Source: a virus. Taken from it: a DNA stretch of 40,759 nucleotides. Location: IMG/VR virus record IMGVR_UViG_3300015611_000015, positions 1 to 40,759 of that record; one strand, 5' to 3'. Positions 7,980 to 14,867 of this stretch are shown here, in pieces. The notes below the pieces were generated by a model. That model saw only the letters and a program-made list of their open reading frames with translations. It was not told the origin of the DNA and did not search any database. How positions within the stretch are numbered: the first letter of the stretch is position 1; every line of letters begins with the position of its first letter. A program made the translations under genes and the position numbers.

Positions 7980-8754
7980 ATCAAATTACCACAGCAACGA
8001 AGCCAATTTTGAGTATATGAGTAGGGGGCAATATAAATCGTTTTTGGATTGCGAGGCCAAGGAAATCGCGAAGTTGTCTGGGGAATGGGTTGACGCCCCG
8101 TTCCTCCCCTTCCTGATCGGTCAATATGTCCATAGTTTTAATGACAATACTCGGAGCGAGTTTATTGCGACCCATCCAGAAATGTTTAAGCGTGATTTAT
8201 CCCTAAAGGCTGAATACGTTGGTGCAGACAAGATGATCGAGTGTCTAAAGAACGATGAGTTTGTTATGTATTGCTTGCAAGGATCTAAAGAAAAGGTTAT
8301 CACCTTCGAATTATTTGGTTGCCAATGGAAAATTATGTTGGACGTACAGAACAATGAGCGTCGAAGGATTGTCGATTTGAAGACAACCAAGAGCATCACA
8401 GAGAAGGTGTGGGACGAGGAAACACGCAAGAAGGTAAGTTTCATCGAGGCTTATCAATACCCGCTTCAAATGGCTATCTACAGCGAGGGCGAACGCATTT
8501 CGGAAGGTCGCGAACCAGGCGACTACTCAGAGTTTCTAATCGTGGCCGTGTCAAAAGAGAAACAGCCAGACAAGGCAATCATCAACATGACGGACAATGA
8601 ACGATTGATTAAGGAGTTGGCCCAGGTTGAAGCTAATATGCCGAGGATTTTAACGGTTAAGGCCGGAGTCGATGATCCGGTATTTTGTGGCCATTGCGAC
8701 TATTGCCGGTCTGTAAAACAGTTGTCTGGGGCAATCCATTATTCAGAGTTATGA
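7963..8754 (+). CDS. PD-(D/E)XK exonuclease (DUF3799/RecE-like)
   Basis: 263-residue nuclease. The active-site core is MLDV (D127) and IVDLKTT (D138-x-K140), the PD-(D/E)XK pattern seen in the DUF3799/exodeoxyribonuclease VIII group, followed by a QYPLQMAIYSE helix. A C-terminal C242-x2-C245-x2-C248 cluster plus C30 near the N-terminus resembles the iron-sulfur clasp of AddB/Cas4 nucleases; that reading is inference. It overlaps the annealing-protein gene by 17 bases, so the pair probably works like RecE/RecT on DNA ends. Confidence 0.82.
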   Translation: MLRLNKSNYHSNEANFEYMSRGQYKSFLDCEAKEIAKLSGEWVDAPFLPFLIGQYVHSFNDNTRSEFIATHPEMFKRDLSLKAEYVGADKMIECLKNDEFVMYCLQGSKEKVITFELFGCQWKIMLDVQNNERRRIVDLKTTKSITEKVWDEETRKKVSFIEAYQYPLQMAIYSEGERISEGREPGDYSEFLIVAVSKEKQPDKAIINMTDNERLIKELAQVEANMPRILTVKAGVDDPVFCGHCDYCRSVKQLSGAIHYSEL

Positions 8755-8820
8755 GTTGGCCCGGAAGACCCGGTCGTGGAATATACACAAACGGAGATGT
8801 TTGGGTGAGAGGGTGGAGAA

Positions 8821-9684
8821 TTGGCACGTTCAAGAAATATTAAACCCGGTTTTTTTCTTAACGATGAACTAGCCGAGACGGATCCATTAGGGAGATTATT
8901 GTTTGCTGGATTGTGGACGATAGCAGATAAGGCCGGTCGCCTCAAGGATAGTCCAAAGAAAATAAAGGCCTGTATACTCCCTTATGACGATTGTGACGTG
9001 AATGAATTACTTGATGAGTTGAGTTCATTAGGGTTCATAACACGCTATAAATCAGGCAATATGAGATATATCGCAGTTAACAACTGGACTAAACATCAGA
9101 ACCCACATGTTAAAGAACCTGCTAGTGAAATACCAGCACCAGACAAGAATAGTGTAAGTACAGTGCAAGAACAAGTCTTGTCTGGTTCTAAATGTCCTGA
9201 TTCCGGATTCCTGATTCCTGATTCCCTTAACCTGATTCCTGATTCCCTTAACCTCGAGTCGGGGATTGGGACGGACAACAACACGGATGAAAGTGAAGGG
9301 GTAATTATCAAAAAGGAAACGGGCGAGGTTGCCGCCATGGCAATCGGTACCCAAGCAATAAACTGGGCCGAAAAGAATTGGGGCCGAATGATACCCAAGG
9401 GCGAGGCTGATTCAATTATTGCCTGGTGTGATGAATTCGCATCAAAGGGATGCGAGGAACCAGATGCTGTGATCATCGAAGGGTTGAGATGTTGCCTTGA
9501 TGCAGATGCCCGTAAAATTCAGTATCTAAATGCTGTGCTTACTGATTGGAGGGAAGCTGGAGTTCTGACGGTTGATCAAATCAAAGTCCGTGAAGCCGAA
9601 CGTAAAAGCCAAAAAGATCACAAGCGGAATAAGGACCCGGTAAGCAAGCCACGATCAACCAAGTACGATAGTTTTTATCTTTAG
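8821..9684 (+). CDS. Replisome organiser / replication initiator
   Basis: 287-residue protein. The N-terminus (MARSRNIKPGFFLNDELAE, LLFAGLWTIADKAGRL) is the winged-helix domain typical of Firmicutes phage replisome organisers. A variable linker (about 110-165) contains two identical copies of the heptapeptide LIPDSLN, and the C-terminal part (175-265) is helical, ending in a basic tail. Such proteins bind the origin and load helicase. The start is TTG 8821, close behind GGTGGAG. The linker DNA carries 21-bp tandem repeats that may be the origin itself. Confidence 0.82.
   Translation: MARSRNIKPGFFLNDELAETDPLGRLLFAGLWTIADKAGRLKDSPKKIKACILPYDDCDVNELLDELSSLGFITRYKSGNMRYIAVNNWTKHQNPHVKEPASEIPAPDKNSVSTVQEQVLSGSKCPDSGFLIPDSLNLIPDSLNLESGIGTDNNTDESEGVIIKKETGEVAAMAIGTQAINWAEKNWGRMIPKGEADSIIAWCDEFASKGCEEPDAVIIEGLRCCLDADARKIQYLNAVLTDWREAGVLTVDQIKVREAERKSQKDHKRNKDPVSKPRSTKYDSFYL
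9211..9252 (+). repeat. 21-bp tandem repeats (candidate origin iterons)
   Basis: Two exact copies of a 21-bp unit (CTGATTCCTGATTCCCTTAAC) lie at 9211-9231 and 9232-9252, preceded by further CTGATTCC-like octamers from 9197. They fall in the linker of the replication protein, where lambda O and many phage initiators carry their origin iterons. Coding-repeat expansion alone is the alternative. Confidence 0.55.
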
Positions 9685-9696
9685 GAGGGGCAAGCC

Positions 9697-9915
9697 GTGG
9701 ACAATTCCCTATTTGATCTAACAAGCATTCCTGAAGTTATTCCAGATCCAAATCCAATGGTCAATATTCATGGAATAACAAAAGGTAAAAAGTGCAAAGA
9801 ATGTTCGTTGTTATTTGCTAGAGACTATCATAACCGAGTGTATTACAAATGCACTTGTCGCGGGGAAACGAGAGGGTCGGGAACTGACCACAGGGTAAAC
9901 TGGAATGCTTTGTAA
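9697..9915 (+). CDS. Small cysteine-containing phage protein
   Basis: 72-residue protein with KKCKECSLL and YYKCTCRG, a likely zinc-binding knuckle, and a polar N-terminus. The GTG at 9697 follows AGGAGGGG. Similar short proteins occur after replication genes in Firmicutes phages; function unknown. Confidence 0.7.
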   Translation: MDNSLFDLTSIPEVIPDPNPMVNIHGITKGKKCKECSLLFARDYHNRVYYKCTCRGETRGSGTDHRVNWNAL

Positions 9916-9936
9916 GTTTTACAAGGAGGAACCGCC

Positions 9937-10143
9937 ATGCTAACAAAAACAGCCCGCAAATTCAAAAAACCATATAAACCATACTCTGGCCTAACCCCAA
10001 GCCAATCAGACAGAGCAAAAGACTTCCTTGGATCCATGCTACTTGGTGCACTAATGGCGCAACACGCAGGGGTACAAATGAATATGACCAAGTGGATTCA
10101 AGCTTATCGGGGGCACGTAGGGAGGAAGACAAATGGCTTGTAA
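9937..10143 (+). CDS. Hypothetical protein
   Basis: 68-residue protein with a basic N-terminus (TARKFKKPYKPY) and an alanine/leucine-rich helix in the middle (DFLGSMLLGALMAQHAG). AAGGAGG precedes the ATG. No recognisable domain. Its end overlaps the next gene by 11 bases. Confidence 0.6.
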   Translation: MLTKTARKFKKPYKPYSGLTPSQSDRAKDFLGSMLLGALMAQHAGVQMNMTKWIQAYRGHVGRKTNGL

Positions 10144-10321
10144 GTTCACACGCAGCGGTAACGCCGTGTCGTTGATCGTATGCACCGACGGAGCAAGTGA
10201 AAAGGCCGAAATGAAGGATATGAGCGAGCTAAAGAAAGTGATGCATTGCAGGCGCTGGGAAATCTGCAAGAAGTGCGATGAGCATGAAAAGTGCCTGGGC
10301 AAAAGGAGGGGAATTAAGTGA
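10133..10321 (+). CDS. Small cysteine-rich protein
   Basis: 62-residue protein with a short beta-rich N-terminus and a C-terminal cysteine/histidine cluster (MHCRRWEICKKCDEHEKC) suited to zinc binding. It overlaps both neighbouring genes, so it is translationally coupled. Function unknown. Confidence 0.65.
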   Translation: MACKFTRSGNAVSLIVCTDGASEKAEMKDMSELKKVMHCRRWEICKKCDEHEKCLGKRRGIK

Positions 10322-10698
10322 GCGGAGAGATTAAGTTTAGGGCATGGAATTCTATGGCAAAGAAAATGCTTCACTTCGGCAATCCTATAGGGATCATGGA
10401 TAACGAAGATCGGTATGGAACGTTCTTTGAATCGCTTGAAGGGAAAATGTATTGTGGTGGAAATTATGAGCTAATGCAATTCACAGGGCTTGAGGATAAG
10501 AATGGCAAGGAAATCTATGAGGGAGATATCATCAGATATTCACTTGATACATTTGGGCAAAAAGGAACATTCATTTGTTCTGTGATGTTTGACCGAGGCC
10601 AGTTTAGAACAGAACGCGGGACTGTAAATGGTGTTCATCTTATCTGTGAGATCATCGGAAACATTTACGAAAATTCAGAACTCTTGGCAACAAAATGA
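10318..10698 (+). CDS. YopX family protein
   Basis: 126-residue protein with the YopX pattern: an IKFRAW start, ELMQFTGLEDKNGKEIYEGDII in the middle and a terminal strand GNIYENSELL. The family is common in phages of Firmicutes; its role is not established. The GTG at 10318 overlaps the end of the previous gene behind AAAGGAGGGG. Confidence 0.88.
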   Translation: MSGEIKFRAWNSMAKKMLHFGNPIGIMDNEDRYGTFFESLEGKMYCGGNYELMQFTGLEDKNGKEIYEGDIIRYSLDTFGQKGTFICSVMFDRGQFRTERGTVNGVHLICEIIGNIYENSELLATK

Positions 10699-11063
10699 AT
10701 CATAACGAATCCTACGAACAGCAAGCCCTATTCCAGTGGTCGAAACTATCGCAATCAAAATACCCTGAACTCTCACTACTCCATGCAATCGGCAACGGAA
10801 ACGCCAGAACAAGTGCAATACAGGGGGCCAGAATGAAGCGTGAGGGAGTCCTAGCAGGGGTTAGTGACATAATGCTGCCAGTTGCGCGGAATGGATGGCA
10901 TGGGCTGTATATCGAACTCAAGGTAAAGGGTGGACGATTGAGCGATAGTCAGAAATGGTGGATAGCAGAAATGTTCAAACAGAAGTATATGGCAGTTGTT
11001 TGTTATGGATGGGTTGAGGCGAAGGAAGTTATCGAGAAGTATTTGGAGGGGAAAACGCAATGA
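10695..11063 (+). CDS. VRR-NUC domain nuclease
   Basis: 122-residue single-domain VRR-NUC protein of the PD-(D/E)XK superfamily. The core is GVSDIMLPV with the catalytic aspartate, then YIELKVKGG with E-x-K, then LSDSQKWW and a C-terminal helix. Free-standing phage VRR-NUC proteins are proposed Holliday-junction or branch-specific nucleases. It overlaps both adjacent genes by 4 bases. Confidence 0.88.
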   Translation: MNHNESYEQQALFQWSKLSQSKYPELSLLHAIGNGNARTSAIQGARMKREGVLAGVSDIMLPVARNGWHGLYIELKVKGGRLSDSQKWWIAEMFKQKYMAVVCYGWVEAKEVIEKYLEGKTQ

Positions 11064-11224
11064 AGAGATTAAAAGTTAGATGTGGAAGTTGTAAACACAT
11101 AGTTGAAATATTTAGTTCGTATGAATATCAGCACTCAGTATGTAAATATGGAAAAGCAACATTTGATATTTGTACAAAGAAAATAGACGATTTCTATGTT
11201 AAGAAAGTTGAGGTAGCGAAATGA
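11060..11224 (+). CDS. Small zinc-ribbon-like protein
   Basis: 54-residue protein with CGSCK near the N-terminus and two later single cysteines (HSVC, DIC), giving a possible four-cysteine zinc site. Its ATG overlaps the nuclease stop codon by 4 bases and its own stop overlaps the next start. Function unknown. Confidence 0.65.
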   Translation: MKRLKVRCGSCKHIVEIFSSYEYQHSVCKYGKATFDICTKKIDDFYVKKVEVAK

Positions 11225-11313
11225 TAAAAATAGAGTGTAGCGATTGCTCATTCCGTTTCAACAATAAGGAATTACTGCCATGCATAACTTGTGTAAATAA
11301 AGGGAGGGCTTAG
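11221..11313 (+). CDS. Very small CxxC protein (30 aa)
   Basis: 30-residue ORF with two CxxC motifs (CSDC, CITC), enough to fold around one zinc ion. It starts in an ATGA overlap with the upstream gene, and its end contains the ribosome site (AAAGGGAGGG) of the next gene. Both features support it being a real gene of the operon. Confidence 0.6.
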   Translation: MIKIECSDCSFRFNNKELLPCITCVNKGRA

Positions 11314-11316
11314 GGG

Positions 11317-11709
11317 ATGGAAAGAGATTGCGAAGATTGCGTATATGAACTAGTTGATCCTGATGAGAATCCCTGTACTGGTTGTATCGGGACTGCCGAG
11401 AAGTGTAACTGGGTAAGGGAAAATGGAATGTGGCACACAAGAGCAACGGCTATTAATCTAGTCGATGCAGAGCGAGACAGACAGGACAAGAAATGGGGCG
11501 TCCAAAACCACGCACAACAATCATGGGTAGGGATACTAGGAGAAGAGTTCGGTGAGTATTGCCAGGCGGTAAATGAGACATACCTCAACAACGCAACAAA
11601 GAAGCACGAAGGCGGAATCGACAACATAATGACCGAATTAACCCATGTTGCAGCGGTGGCCGTGGGGGCCATGGAGAGTCTTATGAGAAATAGGGAGGAA
11701 GAAAAATGA
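11317..11709 (+). CDS. MazG-like NTP pyrophosphohydrolase with cysteine-rich N-terminus
   Basis: 130-residue protein. Residues 1-38 carry a CEDC...CTGC...C cluster like those of the small neighbours. The C-terminal two thirds resembles phage MazG-like proteins: AERDRQDKKWG, then GILGEEFGEYCQAV with the E-E-x-x-E metal-binding pattern, then MTELTHVAAVAVGAMES. Members hydrolyse nucleotide triphosphates or modulate alarmones. The cysteine-rich head may be a fusion of a neighbouring small zinc-binding module. Confidence 0.72.
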   Translation: MERDCEDCVYELVDPDENPCTGCIGTAEKCNWVRENGMWHTRATAINLVDAERDRQDKKWGVQNHAQQSWVGILGEEFGEYCQAVNETYLNNATKKHEGGIDNIMTELTHVAAVAVGAMESLMRNREEEK

Positions 11710-11918
11710 CGGAATATAATCCATTAACAGACACTTACTACCACGTTAAATTAGTTCCCAATAGGTGTACGTTGAGGAAGTACGATAATGATATAGATGT
11801 TTACCTGAAAGGCGAAAACTTGGCATTGTTTATATCGGATGTATTCCCATTATTCAACGTAAAAATAGTTACCGTAAACCATGAGGGATTCTACTTTATA
11901 GAGAGTACGCCTTCATAA
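11706..11918 (+). CDS. Hypothetical protein
   Basis: 70-residue beta-rich protein (YYHVKLVPNRCTLRKY, IDVYLKGENLALF, VKIVTVNHEGFYFIE). The ATG overlaps the previous stop by 4 bases and follows GGGAGGAAGAA. No recognised domain. Confidence 0.6.
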   Translation: MTEYNPLTDTYYHVKLVPNRCTLRKYDNDIDVYLKGENLALFISDVFPLFNVKIVTVNHEGFYFIESTPS

Positions 11919-11942
11919 AATTAATAGGGAGGAAAACAAATA

Positions 11943-12203
11943 ATGTTCTTAGATTTATTTTCAACGATGGTTGGATCATTCGGAACAATAATAATTGAAG
12001 CGATAGTAATAGGGTTGATTATGCTATGGGCGTTAATGGATACCGGGAAGAAAGCAGATGAACAGATGGAAGAGTGGGATTGTAAGGGGTGTCCCTCCTA
12101 TCCTAGGTGTGAAGAAGAATGTAAACATGAGTGCGAATATTTCCACGATGATTGCCAACTAGACTGTGATGGATGGAAAGAATGTGATGAGTGGGAAGGA
12201 TGA
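11943..12203 (+). CDS. Membrane-anchored cysteine-rich small protein
   Basis: 86-residue protein with a hydrophobic N-terminal segment (about residues 10-31, one membrane span) and a strongly acidic, cysteine-rich tail with about nine cysteines (CKGCPSYPRC, CKHEC, CQLDC, KEC). The tail could bind metal. The layout, one transmembrane helix plus a compact cysteine-rich domain, is uncommon for an early phage gene. GGGAGG lies before the ATG. Function unknown. Confidence 0.65.
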   Translation: MFLDLFSTMVGSFGTIIIEAIVIGLIMLWALMDTGKKADEQMEEWDCKGCPSYPRCEEECKHECEYFHDDCQLDCDGWKECDEWEG

Positions 12204-12263
12204 CAACAGCAGAGATAAAAGCAATAGTAACTATGTTATGGATGGGATACAGGAGGGGATAGC

Positions 12264-12644
12264 GTGAAGTTACCGGAAGATAGAGTATGTCCGAACGGCT
12301 GGATCTGTATAGATTGCAACTATGAGCAAGAGTGCATGACTGGTAATTATCACATTGAGACTGACCTAGAAGTTGTCGTGAGGGCCGCTGAGGTATCGGA
12401 GAGGGTAACGCAGGGGGATGCAGTGGAGAGTGCCGCTAAGTGCCGAGGGACTTGGTTCGATGGGTTCAGCAAGATGACGGCAAGACAGAGGTGGGAGGAT
12501 TATCGGAGGTATCATGTGGCCGACTTAACATATAAGGAGCCACTCAAGGCAGGACCATCGGAGCCGGGTGGGGGGGGTAAGAGTCGAGTACCTAAGAAGC
12601 CAGCAAAGAAGATGCCTGAATATATGAAGATTTTGGGAATGTAA
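12264..12644 (+). CDS. Hypothetical protein with N-terminal cysteines
   Basis: 126-residue protein; the first 25 residues contain four cysteines (CPNGWICIDCNYEQEC), again suggesting a zinc knuckle. A helical middle is followed by a glycine/proline/lysine-rich tail (GPSEPGGGGKSRVPKKP). The GTG at 12264 follows AGGAGGGG. It ends just before a promoter and terminator-like hairpin and seems to be the last gene of the early operon. Confidence 0.6.
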   Translation: MKLPEDRVCPNGWICIDCNYEQECMTGNYHIETDLEVVVRAAEVSERVTQGDAVESAAKCRGTWFDGFSKMTARQRWEDYRRYHVADLTYKEPLKAGPSEPGGGGKSRVPKKPAKKMPEYMKILGM

Positions 12645-12654
12645 TATAGCACTA

Positions 12655-12683
12655 TTGATACGCTTGACAAGGTGTAGTATAAT
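12655..12683 (+). promoter_or_regulatory. Promoter upstream of HNH operon
   Basis: TTGATA (12655-12660) and TATAAT (12678-12683) are separated by 17 bases, a near-consensus sigma-A promoter. Transcription would begin near 12690 and immediately meet the hairpin at 12722-12743. Confidence 0.75.
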
Positions 12684-12721
12684 TCCTTGTAAAGGCACGC
12701 TCAATTTTAAAATACACAACC

Positions 12722-12747
12722 AGACGTTCCAGAAGGAGCGTCTTTTC
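12722..12747 (+). terminator. Attenuator-like hairpin in leader
   Basis: AGACGTTCC (12722-12730) and GGAGCGTCT (12735-12743) form a 9-bp stem with one G-T pair, a 4-base loop and a following TTTTCTT run. It lies only about 30 bases after the predicted transcription start. ACGCTC at 12697-12702 can pair with GAGCGT (12736-12741) in the 3' arm, giving an alternative antiterminator fold. Confidence 0.65.
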
Positions 12748-12773
12748 TTATGCCCAAATATAGGAGGTGCAAC

Positions 12774-12959
12774 ATGGCGATACTATGTAAAGACTATAAG
12801 CCAAGGGACTCAGGAGCTAAACAGAACTGTCCTAATTGCTATAGATGGGTTGGGGTTGGGTGTGAGAATCATTCAGTATTGACAGAGGATTGGCAGACGA
12901 GGAAGTCTGATGCAATAGATAAGGTTATGAGGACTAATAGGGCTGTATGGATAGGGTAG
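12774..12959 (+). CDS. Small cysteine-containing protein
   Basis: 61-residue protein with CPNCYRWVGVGC, a probable zinc site with an upstream C (AILCKDY). The ATG at 12774 follows TAGGAGGTG; an in-frame ATG at 12750 lies within the terminator tail and has no ribosome site. First gene after the attenuator, overlapping the HNH gene by 13 bases. Confidence 0.65.
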   Translation: MAILCKDYKPRDSGAKQNCPNCYRWVGVGCENHSVLTEDWQTRKSDAIDKVMRTNRAVWIG

Positions 12960-13267
12960 GCAAGGAATTTGTTACTAAGTTCTATGAGTCAAAGGAGTGG
13001 CGAAGGCTCAGGAAATTGGTACTGACTGAGGACAAGGGCGAGTGTCAGGCGTGTAAAGCAAAGGGTAAGTATACCAAGGCCAACACGGTCCATCATGTTA
13101 ACTACCTCAAGCTACATCCGGAGCTGGCACTTGAGACACATTACAAGGACGATGATGGAGTAGTCAAGAGGAACCTGATAAGTCTTTGTCATGATCACCA
13201 TGAAGAGATTCATAAGTGGGTACAGAAAGAGAAGGCTGAGCCGTTGACTGTTGAGAGGTGGGATTGA
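12947..13267 (+). CDS. HNH endonuclease
   Basis: 106-residue HNH nuclease. It shows CQAC for zinc binding, VHHVNYLK with the catalytic histidine pair, and NLISLCHDHHEEIH as the alpha/metal finger. In HK97-like phages an HNH protein of this size near the terminase genes works with terminase in cos cleavage (established for several such phages). Here about 2.7 kb of other genes lie between it and the terminase small subunit. Confidence 0.92.
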   Translation: MDRVGKEFVTKFYESKEWRRLRKLVLTEDKGECQACKAKGKYTKANTVHHVNYLKLHPELALETHYKDDDGVVKRNLISLCHDHHEEIHKWVQKEKAEPLTVERWD

Positions 13268-13268
13268 T

Positions 13269-13442
13269 ATGGACGACATGATAAAGATGAGAGACGTATT
13301 CAGGCAAACAGCAGACATAATAGACGAGTTTGTTGCATTGAAGCCAAGGGAAGACGCAGGGGAAGACATCACAAAAGAATCTGAATCTATCTTAGGCAGA
13401 TTTATGTTTAAGATGATTGAGCTGGAAGCAATGCAAAAATAG
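13269..13442 (+). CDS. Small helical phage protein
   Basis: 57-residue acidic, alpha-helical protein (IKMRDVFRQTADIIDEFVAL, SILGRFMFKMIELEAMQ). It resembles short phage proteins annotated only as hypothetical. The ATG at 13269 follows GAGAGGTGGG; an earlier in-frame start would overlap the HNH gene. Confidence 0.65.
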   Translation: MDDMIKMRDVFRQTADIIDEFVALKPREDAGEDITKESESILGRFMFKMIELEAMQK

Positions 13443-13475
13443 ATACCCCCGGTCAAATAAATAGTGATATTAACC

Positions 13476-13502
13476 TGAACCCTTCTCTCTCAGCTGGGTT
13501 CA
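13476..13502 (+). promoter_or_regulatory. Hairpin upstream of ParB-methyltransferase
   Basis: TGAACCC (13476-13482) and GGGTTCA (13496-13502) form a 7-bp stem, not followed by a T-run. The same arm sequences form the inner part of the hairpin at 14827-14867, so they may be a shared recognition motif. Otherwise the 116-base gap at 13443-13558 holds only the ribosome site GGAAAGGAG. Confidence 0.4.
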
Positions 13503-13558
13503 AGACAAAAGATCTAAAAATAGAATGTGAAGTTTTTTGGAAAGGAGATTGATGAAAA

Positions 13559-14761
13559 ATGGAAATGAGCGAGGAATTAAAACTCGTTAATATAGACGAA
13601 CTTGTGCCGTATGCAAGGAACGCTCGCACACATAGCCCTGAACAAATCAAGCAGATACAAGCAAGTATTAGGGAGTTTGGCTTTGTTAACCCTGTGTTGA
13701 TCGACGGAAAGTTTAATATCATAGCTGGGCATGGCCGGATATTGGCGGCCAAGGCAGAAGGGCTTAAAGAAGTGCCTTGCGTACTGGTCGAACATCTAAC
13801 CGAGGCACAAAAGAAAGCATACATTCTCGCAGATAATAAACTCGCCTTAAATGCTGGATGGGACATGGAAATGTTAAAGATCGAAATCGAGGAATTAAAG
13901 GGCCTCGACTTTGATATAGGTCTAATTGGTTTCGATAGTGATGAAATAGAGTTAATTTTTCAGCAGGACGAAGAAGTTAATGAGGATGATTTTGACTTAG
14001 ACAAGGCACTTGATGATATTGCCGAACCAATAACAAAACTCGGAGATATTTGGGAGCTTGGAAATCACAGGTTAATGTGCGGAGACAGCACGGATAAGGA
14101 AACCGTTGAAAAATTAATGGGTGGCATGAAGGCGGACCTATATCTGACAGACCCCCCCTACAACGTAAACTATGTCGGCAAGACAAAGGATGCTCTAACA
14201 ATCGAGAACGACTCAATGGCAGACGACGAATTCAGATGTTTCCTGGGAGGTGCGTTTACTGCAGCGGATAACGTCATGAAACAAGGGGCCGTTTTCTATA
14301 TATGGCATGCAGACTCAGAGGGGTATAACTTTAGAGGGGCATGCCATGACATAGGATGGCAAGTGCGCCAGTGCTTGATTTGGAACAAAAACTCCTTAGT
14401 CATGGGCCGACAGGATTATCATTGGAAACACGAGCCTTGCCTTTATGGATGGAAGTCAGGGGCATCCCACTTGTGGGCAACGGATAGAAAGCAAACCACA
14501 ATACTCAACTTCGACAGACCGAGCAAAAGCCCAGACCATCCAACTATGAAGCCAATCCTGCTTTTTGATTATCAAATACAGAACAACACTAAAGGCGAGG
14601 ATATTGTACTCGATACATTCGCGGGGAGCGGGACAACACTGATCGCGTGTGAGCAAAACGGGAGAACAGCATACGTGATGGAATTGGACCCAAAATATGT
14701 CGACGTAATAATAAAACGTTGGGAAGAACTAACGGGGTTGAAAGCAAATTTGGTCAATTAG
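13559..14761 (+). CDS. ParB-N/DNA methyltransferase fusion protein
   Basis: 400-residue two-domain protein. Residues 5-95 are a ParB/Srx-like domain (VNIDELVPYARNAR, PVLIDGK, AGHGRILAA). Residues 160-400 are a beta-class DNA methyltransferase with DPPY (198-201) and FAGSG (354-358) preceded by HPTMKP. This fusion is common in phages and mobile elements. No cognate restriction enzyme is visible. Together with the enzyme at 4.6-5.4 kb the phage encodes two DNA methyltransferases, likely with different specificities. The ATG at 13559 follows GGAAAGGAG. Confidence 0.93.
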   Translation: MEMSEELKLVNIDELVPYARNARTHSPEQIKQIQASIREFGFVNPVLIDGKFNIIAGHGRILAAKAEGLKEVPCVLVEHLTEAQKKAYILADNKLALNAGWDMEMLKIEIEELKGLDFDIGLIGFDSDEIELIFQQDEEVNEDDFDLDKALDDIAEPITKLGDIWELGNHRLMCGDSTDKETVEKLMGGMKADLYLTDPPYNVNYVGKTKDALTIENDSMADDEFRCFLGGAFTAADNVMKQGAVFYIWHADSEGYNFRGACHDIGWQVRQCLIWNKNSLVMGRQDYHWKHEPCLYGWKSGASHLWATDRKQTTILNFDRPSKSPDHPTMKPILLFDYQIQNNTKGEDIVLDTFAGSGTTLIACEQNGRTAYVMELDPKYVDVIIKRWEELTGLKANLVN

Positions 14762-14826
14762 AAGATTGAGCACGTGTCCCGCCGAGAGGTTAATTAAATC
14801 GTTGACTTGTGTTTGCAATTGAGTGA

Positions 14827-14867
14827 TGAATGAACCCACAAAATATTAATATAAGGGGGTTCATTCA
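14827..14867 (+). promoter_or_regulatory. 11-bp hairpin over the ribosome binding site
   Basis: TGAATGAACCC (14827-14837) and GGGTTCATTCA (14857-14867) pair perfectly over 11 bp with a 19-base AT-rich loop. The right arm ends directly before the ATG at 14868 and includes part of the ribosome site AAGGGGG (14853-14859). As RNA it would hide the site; as DNA it is a perfect inverted repeat suited to a dimeric regulator. Confidence 0.65.

Noticed and set aside
8752-8844. 30-codon ORF between the nuclease and replisome organiser genes
   Set aside because: It starts in a TATGA overlap, but its end runs into the next gene, and the composition and length give no support. The space is only 66 bases.
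12200-12262. 20-codon ORF in an ATGA overlap after the cysteine-rich membrane protein
   Set aside because: It is too short to support and mainly contains the ribosome site of the next gene. It may be a coupling peptide but nothing shows it.
12664-12683. TTGACA at 12664 as the -35 box of the promoter before the HNH operon
   Set aside because: It is only 8 bases from the TATAAT. TTGATA at 12655 has the correct 17-base spacing.
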